Shown one piece after another: positions 49,383 to 60,107 of a DNA stretch of 64,000 bases. The stretch covers positions 22,037,645 to 22,101,644 of the forward strand of contig CALNVZ010003430.1 of assembly GCA_940671915.1 (NCBI GenBank). The letters run 5' to 3'. The translations under genes were made by a program, and so were the position numbers. The notes below the pieces were generated by a model. It was not told the origin of the DNA, did no database searches, and saw only the letters and a program-made list of their open reading frames with translations. This stretch comes from Paracentrotus lividus. Taxonomy: Eukaryota > Echinodermata > Echinoidea > Camarodonta > Echinidae. The first letter of the stretch is position 1, and each line of letters opens with the position of its first letter.

Positions 49383-49975
49383 AGCTTTCATATTCAATGA
49401 TGTAAATTCTTTGATCAACTTACAACTGAACTTGTATAGAACTATAAACCTAGCTGTCAAAGACAGCTAGCTTCACTCCAGAGGAGGCAGGAAAGGGGGT
49501 GGGCAGGGGCGATAAGTGCTTCTTAAGTTCGTTCAGGGTTACAGAGCAGGAGTGACTGAACTTGCACTACTTGATCCTTATTTCCCTCGTCTAAAAGACT
49601 GGAGGTGCTGATATTTGAAGAAAACGAAGACACTATATGTTGTGATCAAACACCAATCAGCAAAATTTAAGAAACGTTTATATTCAATGAAGTGAATTCT
49701 TTGATCAACTTACAACTGAACTTGAAGACGGCTAGTTATATTAGATGAGGCAGGAAAGGGGGTGGGCGGGATGATCAACTGCTTCTGAAGTTTGTTCTAG
49801 GTAAGGAGGCAAGGTTGATCTGAAGTTCCTTGAACTTGCGCTACTTGTTCCTTCGTCTTACCGACTGGAAGTGACTTGAGCTACATGTACTTGTTCCTTC
49901 ACCTTACAGACTGGGAGTGACTTGAGCTACTTTTTTACCTCGTCTAAAAGATTAGAAGTGCCAATATTTGTTGAA
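49383..49975 (+). repeat. Two-copy ~290-bp tandem repeat
   Basis: TATTCAATGATGTAAATTCT (49392) and TATTCAATGAAGTGAATTCT (about 49681) begin similar units. Both then carry GATCAACTTACAACTGAACT, an AGGCAGGAAAGGGGGTGGGC word and a TCGTCTAAAAGA end. Minor internal duplication (GACTTGAGCTAC) occurs at 49870-49930. Confidence 0.7.
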
Positions 49976-50057
49976 AAAGAAGAAATATACTTTTTTTTAA
50001 CAGTATGAAGAAGCACAAAATACCCAAAGCAATTAAACATACATATATGTATATATG

Positions 50058-50605
50058 GAGAAGGACTCCATCCATGCAGTGGGTGTGTCTGGTGCTGGTG
50101 TAGCCAAAGTCTTTCCTGTTGACTCGGCATGCTCGCATCTGCTGGATGGGTAATGTTAAGATCTTTCATTTCAAGGTAGGTGCGATATGTGTCTGGTGCT
50201 GGTGATGATGCAGGAGTCTTGAAGTTCTGGTATGCTGTACAGGAATCTTGGGGTGCTGGATGGGAAGCAAGGTGCAGTGGAGGCATGATGGACTGGTGCA
50301 TTTGGTGAAGAGAAGGACCCCATCTCCCTTGAGATCATGGTATATTGAACATAGCATACAAACAAAACACACTAGTCATGCTAGTGGAACATTCGGTTGT
50401 GGCGGGTCTTGTCCGCTTGGCTGTAGAAGAGGTAGCATTGCAATGCTCACAACGCCCAAAGTCTTTTTTCCTGTCGACTAGGCATGTTGGCATCTGCTGG
50501 AGGGGTGATGTTGTGGTCTCTCATCTCAAGGTAGGTGCGATATATATCTGGTGCAGTGGAGGCATGATGAACTTGTGCACTTGATGAAGAGAAGGACCCC
50601 ATCCT
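50058..50605 (+). repeat. Tandem repeat with ~352-bp period
   Basis: AGTCTTTCCTGTTGACTCGG at 50109 and GTCTTTTTTCCTGTCGACTA at 50461 begin matching stretches that continue through GGCATG, GCATCTGCTGGA, and CTCAAGGTAGGTGCGATAT. GAAGGACCCCATC-type words at 50061, 50312 and 50592 mark unit borders. Frames on the minus strand are repetitive translations, not genes. Confidence 0.65.
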
Positions 50606-51090
50606 TATGGTGTAAGTGAGATGATGTGAAGTAAGCTGTTTCCATGACACATGGATTGGCCTTGAACTGCCTTTTGGATGAAATGGCGCTCTGGACGGAG
50701 TGCAACTTTGATGATACGCTGTCTCCAGCTTTCACATGAGTTGAGTGGATTGGATAGTTATCGTATGTCAAGCCATACTTGTCCAACGGATGTATTGCTT
50801 GGTTGAAAAATGCCTCTTTTCCTGTCATAATCAAATGTTATTATTTCACATAATATTGGACCCGTCTTTACCTTTTTGTGACTTTGGTTGTTCGCTGGAT
50901 CTTATTGGGTTCTTGTTGTTGCCTCTTCCGCTTTTTAGTCTGAATAGAAGGAATCTGAGTTGTAGGTTGAGTAGGAGCCTGTTCATCTTGGTGCACTCAG
51001 CAACATGTTCGTACCTGATGCATCTGCCCTCATGCTCCATGGTCGTAAGCTATGAAGTATGGGGGAAAAGATAAAGTGTTAATGATGATC
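50606..51090. other. Unassigned stretch 3' of the Penelope-like fragment
   Basis: Overlapping frames on both strands, none recognised. A minus frame at 50846-51040 (Arg/Leu-rich) could be a remnant of the neighbouring retroelement, but no GIY-YIG nuclease motif was seen. Confidence 0.4.
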
Positions 51091-51099
51091 TGAATAAGT

Positions 51100-51700
51100 T
51101 AATAGACAGTGGTGGTTCCATTTTGTTCAGATAATGCATCGTTCATGCATGCAACATATATCAGAAAGTTCTTGGCTGCCACTTTATTAAATCTGTGGTC
51201 CCTTCTATTTTGAAATATTGGATCTGCCCAACAAACCAAGGATTGCGAAATGAAGTTATTCAGTTGTCTCACGAAGTTTCAAACGTAGGATATTGCAATC
51301 GGTGTGCGTGGGCTTCCGGTATACTGTGGTAGCAAGATTGCCGTCGGTATCTCGTTGCACCAGTGTGTCAAGAAAAGCGATGCGGTTATCACTCTCTGTC
51401 TCCATGGTGAAACATTCATATGCTCTAGAAGTGAATCGGCGGTAGATCGGCGGGTCACAATGAAAGTGTCATCAACGTAGCGCTTCCAGATCCTGGATGT
51501 GCATTCAGGTGGAAAAATCTCAAGTGCGCGTTCTTCAAATGATTCCATATAGAGGTAGGCAATAACAGCGGAGACAGGGCTGCCCATGGCCGCTCCTTCC
51601 TGTTCGTAAAACTCACCATTGATTGTTCATTTAATCTGTCAAAAATGCAGCATTGGTACGTTGTATTATCATAGCAGTCATAATGTCCACAAATATACAG
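51100..51700 (-). mobile_element. Penelope-like element RT fragment
   Basis: The minus strand carries RT words characteristic of Penelope-like elements: GEFYEQEGAAMGSPVSAVIA, then [27 protein letters not shown] (catalytic YVDD at 51468-51479), and [14 protein letters not shown] with VYRKPTHTD downstream. The order and spacing fit the RT palm and thumb of this group. It is broken and incomplete. The GIY-YIG endonuclease that should follow is not visible. The family call is firm; the lineage within it is not determined. Confidence 0.85.
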
Positions 51701-52729
51701 TAAGGTTTGGGGAAAATTTACTGTACATAGGAAAGGATCATTTGTGTGGATGGTCAGCTGTTCTCCACACCTTCCATAGCCATCTAAGAGGGTGATCTTG
51801 TCTGAGGTCTGCAAATTCAAAATCACAATAATACGAACTACGGAAAAATTAATCTCAATCACCGAATATAAGGTTCAATTCGCAAGGCGATGGCCATCGC
51901 ATCGGACTAATTTGAAAAAAAGAGGTTCTCGCCACTTGGCAAAAAAGATATTTCGCGCCAAAATGTGTCACACATGCAAGGAGCACGTAAGCAAGCTAAA
52001 TTTTGTGCAGAAAATACCTAGAAACTCGCAATAACGTAGCACAAATACTTGTTTAATGTATATATATTTTTATCCTATAAAGAGAATTGACAAATAATTA
52101 TTATAAGGCACACAAGTTCAGATGACTGCATGCGGCTTCATTTATAGCGCAACCCTGGAAATAATGAGAGGGCCAAGGCCCAGGGTTGGCTATAGGAAGA
52201 GGGATAGGGAAGGAAGGAAAAAAAAAATGGTTAATAATGAATATGATATATAAAATAGATAAAAGCTTAACTACATAAAAACTTACACTAATAGCAGCTC
52301 CAGTCAGGTTCAACTTAAAAGTTAACCTCTCAGAGCTCAGAAGATAAAGTGTTGAGAGGCGGCTTGAGTAAGTGGATGCACCGGTGCCCCCGTGCGTGCG
52401 TCCCCCGGTTAAGCTTGACATGATGGCCTCGTACGCGTGCTATCAGTGTAATTGAATCAACACAATGTGTTCTATTACAACAGCAGTGTAAATGGCGTAG
52501 TTCTCCAAAACTGTATTTAAGCCATTTGTATTTCCACAACAAATCAAGTATCAGTATATCAAGATGTCATTTCTACATGTTGCAGGTAAACAGAGAAATA
52601 GAGCGTTTGAAATATTGTACTTGAGGCTTCACGGACCATTCCCAAATTTCCTACAGCAGAGAAGCCATTTTTGGTCTTGATGTTAATGTATTGGGAAAGG
52701 TGGACCAATGAGCAGGCATTTCTTTGTTT
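51701..52729. other. Non-coding stretch
   Basis: The part next to the Penelope-like fragment (51590-51862) stays open on the minus strand but is not recognised. Beyond 51870 nothing clear is seen. Confidence 0.4.
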
Positions 52730-53341
52730 AAAGGAGGAGTCCGGGCTGAAATCAAAAAGTTTTGTAAAGTAAAGTAAAATTTAACAAGCACAACACAGAA
52801 AATTTAATCAAAATCGGATGAAAAATAACAAAGTTATGCATTTTTTTAGGTATTGAATTTTTTTCCTAAAACAGTTCTTGGCAGGTCTCATGAACAGGTC
52901 TCATGGATATTTGAATATTCAAATGAGCAAACTGATGATGTCACAGTCCCCCCACTTCTTGTATATTTTATTATATGAAATCATATTTATCTCATTTTTT
53001 CATACATTAAGTGTACAGAAAATGTGTCACTCGTACTGAAATATGTAAAAGCACTTGTGACTTTGAATATTCCACCAGGGTTAATCCCTGTTTTTAAGTC
53101 CTTGGGGCAGAAAATCTTGATAATTGGTATTTCATACAATGATAAAATACAAAGAAAGTAGGGGGACTGTGACATCATCAGGTTGCCAATTTGAGAACTG
53201 TTTCCTTTAAAAATTCAAACCTAAGAAAATTCACAACTTTGCTATTTCTTATCCGATTTTGATGAAATTTTCAGCGTTGTGCTTTTTAGATTTTAATTTA
53301 TTTTTGTAATAATGCAAACTCCAGCCCAGAGGAGTTCTTTA
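52730..53341. mobile_element. MITE with GGAGTCCGGGCTG ends
   Basis: AAAGGAGGAGTCCGGGCTG at 52730 is matched, inverted, by CAGCCCAGAGGAGTTCTTT at 53321-53340. Similarity continues inward (AATCAAAATCGGATGAAAAA against its inverse near 53250). A second internal pair, GATGTCACAGTCCCCC at 52937 and its inverse at about 53160, makes a nested hairpin. ~610 bp, non-coding. Comparable elements are common in marine invertebrates. Confidence 0.7.
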
Positions 53342-53415
53342 ATTTTAACAGGGTAGCCCTTTTTTTTACATAAAGTACAAATATTTTAGTGTCTAGAATA
53401 ATCATGGTAGTAAAT

Positions 53416-53760
53416 TTACATGATTATTATGTCCTCCAGATAGAGCTCTGTCACAAATTCCCTAACAGTCATGTAGAAAGTCCTCTCTCCAAACTGGGTC
53501 TCACCAGACCCAGTTTTAATGATGTCCAGTTGAGCCCCTAGATAGGTGGGAGTCCGGGTTGGAATCAACTCCGACTTCTTCCAATTGAAGATGAAGCCTA
53601 AGTCTTGTGTGGTTGAAATCAGGAACTCCAGCTGGTCTGCGAAAAGGGTGAACACTCTCGGAGCGGGGCGAAGTCCAAACGGCAGAGCTTTCTATGTACA
53701 ATTTGCTCATTGACCATGTGATTGGGATCATTAATTGTTTGGAGGATGTGATTGAATTCA
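53416..53760 (-). mobile_element. DIRS-like retroelement fossil (RT fragment)
   Basis: Minus-strand words ALPFGLRPAPRVFTLFADQL and FIFNWKKSELIPT with TYLGAQLDI match the reverse transcriptase style of DIRS-order (tyrosine-recombinase) retrotransposons. A short, broken remnant of about 350 bp. No recombinase or terminal repeats are seen. Old. Confidence 0.7.
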
Positions 53761-54109
53761 TTTAGTTCAATAAAGAATGTGGCAATCGTCTCCATCAGTT
53801 GCTCTGGCGTGCACTTTGATAGAGTAATCTTCTATTTTTTAAACAAGGAGTTTTGTTTGAAAGGTTATTTGCTTTCGGAGCAACAAACAAGCTCTTGTTT
53901 TAGATAAGTCTTGCATGTGATCTCTTGCATTTTCATGGACATGGTCAACCAGCTCTTCTACTTTGTCCCTCCTTTTTCTTCTTTTGCCAATATTTTCTGC
54001 TGCTTATCCCATACTCTTTGCCTCAGATATTCCCTGTAGCTAGACTCTTTTGACCATCCTTCACATGACAAACAATTTAAATTAAAATCCTTCACATGAC
54101 AATAAAAAA
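53761..54109. other. Unassigned spacer between retroelement pieces
   Basis: Minus-strand frames give short charged stretches (for example YREYLRQRVWDKQQKILAKE near 53970-54040), but no known domain. Confidence 0.35.
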
Positions 54110-54620
54110 TGCACTTCTACATTAAGAAAATGTTGGTTAGTGTATGGCAGGTCGTTTATAAAGATAAAAACAGAAGTGGTCCAAGAATAGACCCTTGAGG
54201 AACTCCAGACTTTATTGTTTCTTGTTCGGATTTAATACCATTAATTGATATTAATTGTTTACGTTCATTAAGATAATTTGAAATAAGTTTACCTTTTTTT
54301 TTTTTTACACCTGATGCCATAATGATATAACTTTTTGAATAAATTGGAATGGTCTATAACATCAAATGCTTTATATAGGTCAATAAAAACTGTTAGGGTG
54401 ACTCTTGTTAATCGCTTGGTTTATACTATTTATCAAATCTAATATTGCAGTGGCAATGGAGTGACCCTGTATAAATCCGAATTGGTTGTTAATTAGAATT
54501 TTTATCTATGAAGGTTATAAGTCTATTGTAGATACATTTTTCTAGAATTTTCAATAAGCGATATGTCATAGAAATTTAAAATGGTAGAATAATTAAAAAG
54601 TAATGATCAGTTAAGTTTTC
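54110..54620 (-). mobile_element. LINE RT fragment (CR1/Jockey-group style)
   Basis: The minus strand reads LLKILEKCIYNRLITFIDKN, NQFGFIQGHSIATAILDL, TVFIDLYKAFDVIDHS and SGVPQGSILGPLLFLFINDL in the proper order for RT motifs 1-4, with several frame changes. The catalytic DD box should follow at lower coordinates but is lost at about 54110. A 70-codon frame just upstream (54705-54917) may be part of the same element but is not recognised. Confidence 0.8.
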
Positions 54621-55239
54621 AGTAAAAGTATGGGGTGTACATAGTAATGACACGAAAGGCATATTGATATACATGAATGCAAATACCAAATAAATATCAC
54701 ATAGCTACATGTACTTCAGTACAATGTATGGAAGAAAAATAATTCCATTGAGAATCATCTCTTTGTATAGCTTGGAAATAACAAATGTGGGTTTGGATGA
54801 ATAATATTGCATGGTAGCAGCAGAAATAGATTTTTTGTTAATCTGATACGGAGTTAGGCCATCTCTTCTGTGTGCCCCTCCTGTAATTTCTTTTCCTCGT
54901 AGTTCACCTCTAGCCAAAGCTCAAGTTCCATCTCGAACTTCAATTTGAGGGTAATTTTCTAGATTGCTCTATTAAATGAAGTTCATTTAGGATGGAGCTC
55001 CTTTGTATTGTTCTGTATTAATCTTTTTTTTTTTTATTTCGTAAAAAGGTAGAAAGGTGTTAGTGCCCTGAAGCACTTCCCTTGCATTTGGTTTGCACAG
55101 GCGCCACCTTGTAGAGGTGGTTGATATACCAGTTACAAAATGGAATGTCAACCTAGTTTCTCCAGAACAATCCGATGCTAGTTTGGCCTTGTGTGAAGGG
55201 TTTTAACATTCTCCCTAAGTAGTTCTTCTATTGTTACCA
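54621..55239. other. Unassigned stretch
   Basis: Contains the minus frame 54705-54917 noted above. The rest shows nothing recognisable. Confidence 0.35.
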
Positions 55240-56450
55240 TACCATATCGATTGGGTTCAGATCTGGACTCTCTGCTGGTGTCTTCCACCAGCTGACATCG
55301 TTGTCTGCAAACCACTTCTTGGCCAAGTTTGAGCAATGTTTTCGGTCGTTGTCCTGTTGAAATTTGTGGTGATCGAGAAAGACTTATCAGATGAATGGTA
55401 GCAGATTGTCTGTTAGGATGTTCTTCATGTAGAAATCCTCAATCCTGAGCACATTACATCCCCATCGTTAAAGTTGCTTGAAACTAGCTCTCCTGTAGTA
55501 AAATGCAGACTGAGAAGACTAAGCCCTCCATCCTTTGGGAAGACGCTGTGTCTCAGCACTTCAGGTACTCTGACTCTTCCGTCTGCACTTTGAAATCTCG
55601 CGACCCGATGAAAATTTGGGTGTCCGAATCCAGGACGGGTGTGAAGAAGAGTGACTCTTCTTCCTCACATGGCAGAACATGCAAATTTCCTCCCTCAGGT
55701 GCTGAACTTCCCACAACATTGCACGATGTTGGTCTTGAGACGTTTGGACCTCCTTGGTTAATGTTGCCACTTGACATGAAAGCTAGAGAACCAGTGAATC
55801 TCCCTTGCCAAGTTCAAGTAATGTTTTGGATCGTTGTCCTGTTGAAATATGTTATGATCCAGAAAGACTCTTCGGATGAATGGTAGCAGATTGTCTGTTA
55901 GGATGTTCTTTACATAGAAATCCTCTGCCATTATCCCCTCAAATATCAGGATGTTGGTCTTTCCCCGTAGCGAGATGCCCGCCCATGAGTGCAACTTCAA
56001 AGGGTGCTTCGGGTTGGGTTTCATCGGATGACCATGCCCTTCCTTCCTGAAATAGAGACTTCCGTTACTGTGTAGCTGGATGGTAGATGACGTCATAAGA
56101 ATCTTTACTGGCTTGAAGTTCCTTGCAAAATTTCAGACACTTCTCCCTGTTGGCAACACGTATCATCTGACAGGACTGTGCCTTGCACTTCACCCAACCT
56201 AGTCTCTGATGACATCTCTAGATGGTAGATGCATCGATATTGGCGAGCTGATTTGGGATACGCTGTAGATCCACGGCACTCAGCTCATTATCATTCGTCG
56301 TGCATCTGTGAGCTCAAAAGAAAGCCTCAGTTTGGAAGGTTTGGTCTATGGTACCTTGGAAGTAACTTGGTGTGTGTCCTTGTATCTGGAAAGAAAGCGC
56401 GAGATGGACTGACGAAGGCTTAGTGAAGGCTTCTAACCTCCGATGTCAGA
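55240..56450 (-). mobile_element. Broken Tc1-like transposase with internal partial duplication
   Basis: From high to low coordinates on the minus strand: an HTH-like start (SLRQSISRFLSRYKDTHQVT, about 56380-56440), LSAVDLQRIPNQLANIDAST (about 56220-56290), then a 112-codon frame (55758-56096) with STIQLHSNGSLYFRKEGHGH, PKHPLKLHSWAGISLRGKTN, IFEGIMAEDFYVKNILTDNL and QQDNDPKH (second catalytic Asp). A ~350-bp unrelated insert follows. Then a second copy of the NILTDNLLPFI ... FQQDNDRKH part (55330-55440) leads to PAESPDLNPIDMVW (55240-55285), which carries the third acidic residue as Asp. The first catalytic Asp is not preserved. Terminal inverted repeats were not found. Confidence 0.8.
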
Positions 56451-57290
56451 TAGATAGACCATGTGGCTTCAGGAAGCCTCTGTCATAATTATGCCCTATT
56501 CTGTTCAATATTCTTAATACATAGAATGTATTTTAGTTATGCTCTGAAGCTGAGCAGCGATACTTGAGGCAACATTGTTGATATAGAATCTGCTACACTC
56601 AAGTTGTTACTATTTATTTTTAATGGCACCAGATGGGACAGTTGTTCATAGTGCTTGTAAACTGTTATAATTACATGGGCTTGCTGTTCAATATTTTGGT
56701 GTGAGTTCTATTCACATGCTTCTTGTATTTTTAACGAATGTTTTGTTTGAGAAGTTGGATTTTTCTGTAGCAGGTCACATTTCATGTCACTAATTAACAA
56801 ATGGCCAGAAAGGGTGAGACTTAACGTTTTCTGAGACTGTTTCAAGTATATCAAAAACATGAACACTTGAACCAGGAGGCCTACATGTATACCATGAAAT
56901 AGGAATGACAGGCTTCTGAATACAGATAAATTCGAAAGAATTTGAAGGTAGGCCTATTCACAGATCACTACATACATGTAAGTAAAATAGCAGACTGTTC
57001 AGTTGGTTCAAACACTTGTCAGGTTTGTTCCTTGTTTAGTCACGAGTTGCATAATATTATGTACTTTGTATAATATTTGATGCAATTTCCTCGCTTCGCC
57101 GGGATCTAACATTTTGTGTATTTGCTTTTCTCCTATCCATTTTGGTAACGTTTTATAATAAAGAGGGTGTTCACCAAGCTACAATTAATCTCGAACATAC
57201 AATTACCTTTCAGATTCTGAAGTAGAAATAAAAACATCATATAATGCATACAGTATAGACCAATCACAAACAGTTATCTACATACCACAG
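56451..57290. other. Non-coding stretch
   Basis: Nothing recognisable apart from TAGGCCTA words. Confidence 0.45.
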
Positions 57291-57572
57291 AATGCATTAC
57301 ACATAGAAAAGAAACTTTAGGAAATACATTAATATATTGCACATACTTGTAGGCGAAAATAAAATTACATGATTGAGTAGACTTCCTGTGTTACAAAGCA
57401 CTTTATTTAGCCAAGCCTTTGGCCTAAGGCCTTCTTCAAGGGCTCTGTTTTGTAATTTTGCTGTAATATGTATAATATAACGAGCCACAAAATGTAGTAT
57501 ATGTCTACTCCTTTTGGAACAATTTCTTGGAGTTTGTGGGGTTCTTAAAAGAACCCCTTTTTTTTTAGACAC
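57291..57572 (-). repeat. Possible retroelement tail (GAAGAAGGCC... AATAAAGTGC)
   Basis: On the minus strand, a short perfect inverted repeat GGGTTCTTTTAAGAACCC is followed by TTGAAGAAGGCCTTAGGCC and GGCTAAATAAAGTGCTT. 'GAAGAAGGCC-GGCC' words of this kind occur at the ends of Penelope-like elements. The link is by word style only; no RT lies beside it. Confidence 0.35.
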
Positions 57573-58299
57573 AATTAATCTGTGGTTGTTGAGATTTCGT
57601 TGACAAGTGTACAGGCGGTTGACTAGTTGGGGTCGTTGTTAGGCTCGTCTTCTTCTTGGACTTCAAATTCGAATTCCTCCTCGTCGTGATAGATTTTGGA
57701 TTTAGAGCACATCAACACGTCTCTCAAGTAGTTCTCGTTATCAGCTTCTTGCTCTGATATCAGCTTTTAATAGTTGGATTGAACAAAAAAAAACTCCCAT
57801 CCTCCCCCCCCCCCCAAATACATTGTAAAAAGAGAAGGAAAAATTTTAGATGCTAAATATTTTTTCACCTTTTTTAATTCTATGAATAATTACAAATTAA
57901 TGATAAGCACTTGCAAATAAACATAAACCATATCAAATGAAATTAAATCAATTAGCAAACTGACTCCACAGCAAAATTAAGAGAATTAGTTCCCAAATTA
58001 ATTCTATGGTTTTCTTCTTTTTTTTGGGGGGGGGGGAGATGAAATTATAATTCAAACAAATTATCTTAATTAATTGGCGCTTGACAGGTTTTTTTTTAAT
58101 TTTATTTTGTAACAATAAATTTCATTTGGTCCAAATTGACATAAACATGAAAAGTACCGTATGAGCTATGTTATGTATAATTTACAGCATCACCCGATAT
58201 AAGTTGGCATAGTTGTTGAGTCCGTCAGTGAGCCAATCTGCACCCAAACAGCGTCCGCTGTTTCGGTAAGATTGATGGTTTGACCCACATATGTATTTT
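57573..58299. other. Unassigned stretch with an acidic mini-frame
   Basis: On the minus strand 57630-57775 reads LISEQEADNENYLRDVLM, then SKSKIYHDEEEFEFEVQEED, before a stop, preceded by an acceptor-like GATATCAG. It could be a small terminal exon, but no partner exon is proven. The rest is AT-rich. Confidence 0.3.
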
Positions 58300-59165
58300 C
58301 TTGCGGCATATGCAGGAACTTTCATTTCCTGATCGTTCGCATTGTGGGGCGCAGTACCTCTCCCCCTCCCCTTCCTCTTCCTCTTCCCCCGTCTGCATTA
58401 CGCAGTCCTCGTGAAACCAACACTCTGTACAGTTGGTGTTAAAACACCAGCACTTTGGAATTGATGCTTCGATGATGGAAACTAGGCAGGAAAGTCTTTC
58501 CACGATTGGTTGGAGCAAGTCCATATTTTGTCGCCCAGGTAGACCCCTCTATGTATATTTTCCGGCAAATGCAGAAAGAACCGTTCCTAGATTATTTGCA
58601 TTGTGGGGCGCAGTGCCTCTTCCTCTTCCCCTGTCTGCATTATTCAGTCCTCGTGAAACCAACACTCAGTTGGTGTTAAAACACTGGCACTTTGGAATTG
58701 ACGCTTCATTGATGGAAACTAGGAAGGAAAGTCTGTCCATGATTGGTTGGAGCAAGTCCATTTTTTGTCACCGACGTACAGTATGTTTTTTTTTACTCCT
58801 GCAAATGCAGAAAGATCCGTTCCTAGATTATTTGCATTGTGGAGTGCAGTACCACGCCCCTTCCCCTGCCTCTTCCCCTGTCTGCATTACACAGTCCCCG
58901 TGAAACCAACAGTTGGTGTTAGAACATTGGCACTTAGGAATTGACCCATTGATGATGGAATTTCTTTCCGCTAGTACACGATTCGTTGGAACATGTCCAT
59001 GTTCTGCCTTCAATTTTTTTTCATTTCCAGAGTCTTTGCATTGGGGTGTGCAGAATCATGCACCCTCGCTCGCCTCCTCTCCCGTCTGCATGATGCAATC
59101 GTCATGAAACCACCTGCCTTCACACTGCATGTTAGAACACGTACTCTAACATGTTTGCCCCTTCG
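58300..59165 (-). repeat. Four-copy tandem array encoding degenerate PHD-like cysteine clusters
   Basis: Copies are recognised by GTCTGCATTA-type landmarks at about 58390, 58632, 58880 and 59095 (period ~210-250 bp). On the minus strand copy 1 reads KCWCFNTNCTECWFHEDCVM and later RYCAPQC. Copy 3 reads KCQCSNTNCWFHGDCVM and WYCTPQC. Copy 4 reads MQCEGRWFHDDCIM and FCTPQC. Copy 2 has lost about five bases at the same site and is out of frame. The WFHxDC and YCxPQC spacing recalls PHD or related zinc fingers with part of the first Cys pair missing. Stops between copies mean no single protein spans them. The array may be a decayed gene end or an element-borne finger. Confidence 0.65.
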
Positions 59166-59840
59166 AGCGCTGTGCAAAAAAAGGAAATGGGTAAATTAAT
59201 CACACAACTTGCACATGGGCATGTACGACTCTTGAGGTCGAATACTAGGATATTTTAGGTACAGGGTTGGCTGAACGCAATTCAGCAGTTCTTAAACCCC
59301 TGGTTTAATGACGACATGTAATATGGCCGCAACCAGGTTTTCTTTGCGGAAATAATAACCGACATACAATGATACAAATAGCAGTCAATCTCAAGGGTTA
59401 TAAATCTTGGTACACATCATTAAACATGCAGAATGTACAAATGTATAACATATTACAATTAAATTCCTCGCTAATATCAATATCGTTTCAATTCAATGGT
59501 ATTTATTAAAAACACAAAAACAATCATGCGTCAACACATATAAGTGTCATTTTTACATCAGATAATAAAATAGAAATACATTACAATTATACAAATAACA
59601 CGTGACAATAAATATAACAATGCATTTTTAAAGAGTTATATTGAGCTTAAATGAGAGAACAATGATAATATTGATAATTGTTATAATGAAATGGTTTCGG
59701 ATAATTACAAAAATATGTAAGAAATGTAGCGAAACATTTGTAATAGGCTTGTAGCCTACCAGTTTTGGCTTAATTTCGGATCCAGGATCCAGCAAAATTG
59801 AGTCCTTAAATATCCCAGAGACTAGTTCATTCTATTCTAT
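59166..59840. other. Non-coding stretch
   Basis: AT-rich, with (ATAGA)n-like sequence at 59830-59842 on the plus strand, which is the 3' tail of the neighbouring LINE fragment on the minus strand. Confidence 0.5.
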
Positions 59841-60107
59841 TCAGGTGCCATATCTGCAGACTTTGGCGATCATGATTTTCCACAACTCTCTATTTTTAGC
59901 TTTCTCCATTAACTGTAACCCTCTTTCCTCTACTCCTATCTCTTCAAGCCATTTATTCAAGCTGTCCATCAATGTCACTCTTCTCCTTCCTCTACTCCTT
60001 TTTCCCTTGAACTTTCCTGTCAGTGACAGATTCTCTAAACCTCCCTTTCGTAGTTCTTCAACTCTTGAATATGTAGATCCTCCACCTTTCTTTATTATTT
60101 TGGTCAT
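59841..60107 (-). mobile_element. LINE endonuclease-RT polyprotein C-terminal fragment
   Basis: An 88-codon minus frame: RVEELRKGGLENLSLTGKFK, then GKRSRGRRRVTLMDSLNKWL, and ending KNRELWKIMIAKVCRYGT. The 'GKRxRGRxRxxxxDSLxxW ... ARDRELWRxMI' pattern is the C-terminus of the same broad invertebrate LINE type as 34850-36810. The fragment is strongly 5'-truncated, and its tail is an AATAG pentanucleotide repeat. Confidence 0.75.

Noticed and set aside
49383-50605. CRISPR-like or coding tandem array
   Set aside because: Units are 290-350 bp with diverged sequence and no short repeats with unique spacers; frames are overlapping translations of the repeat.
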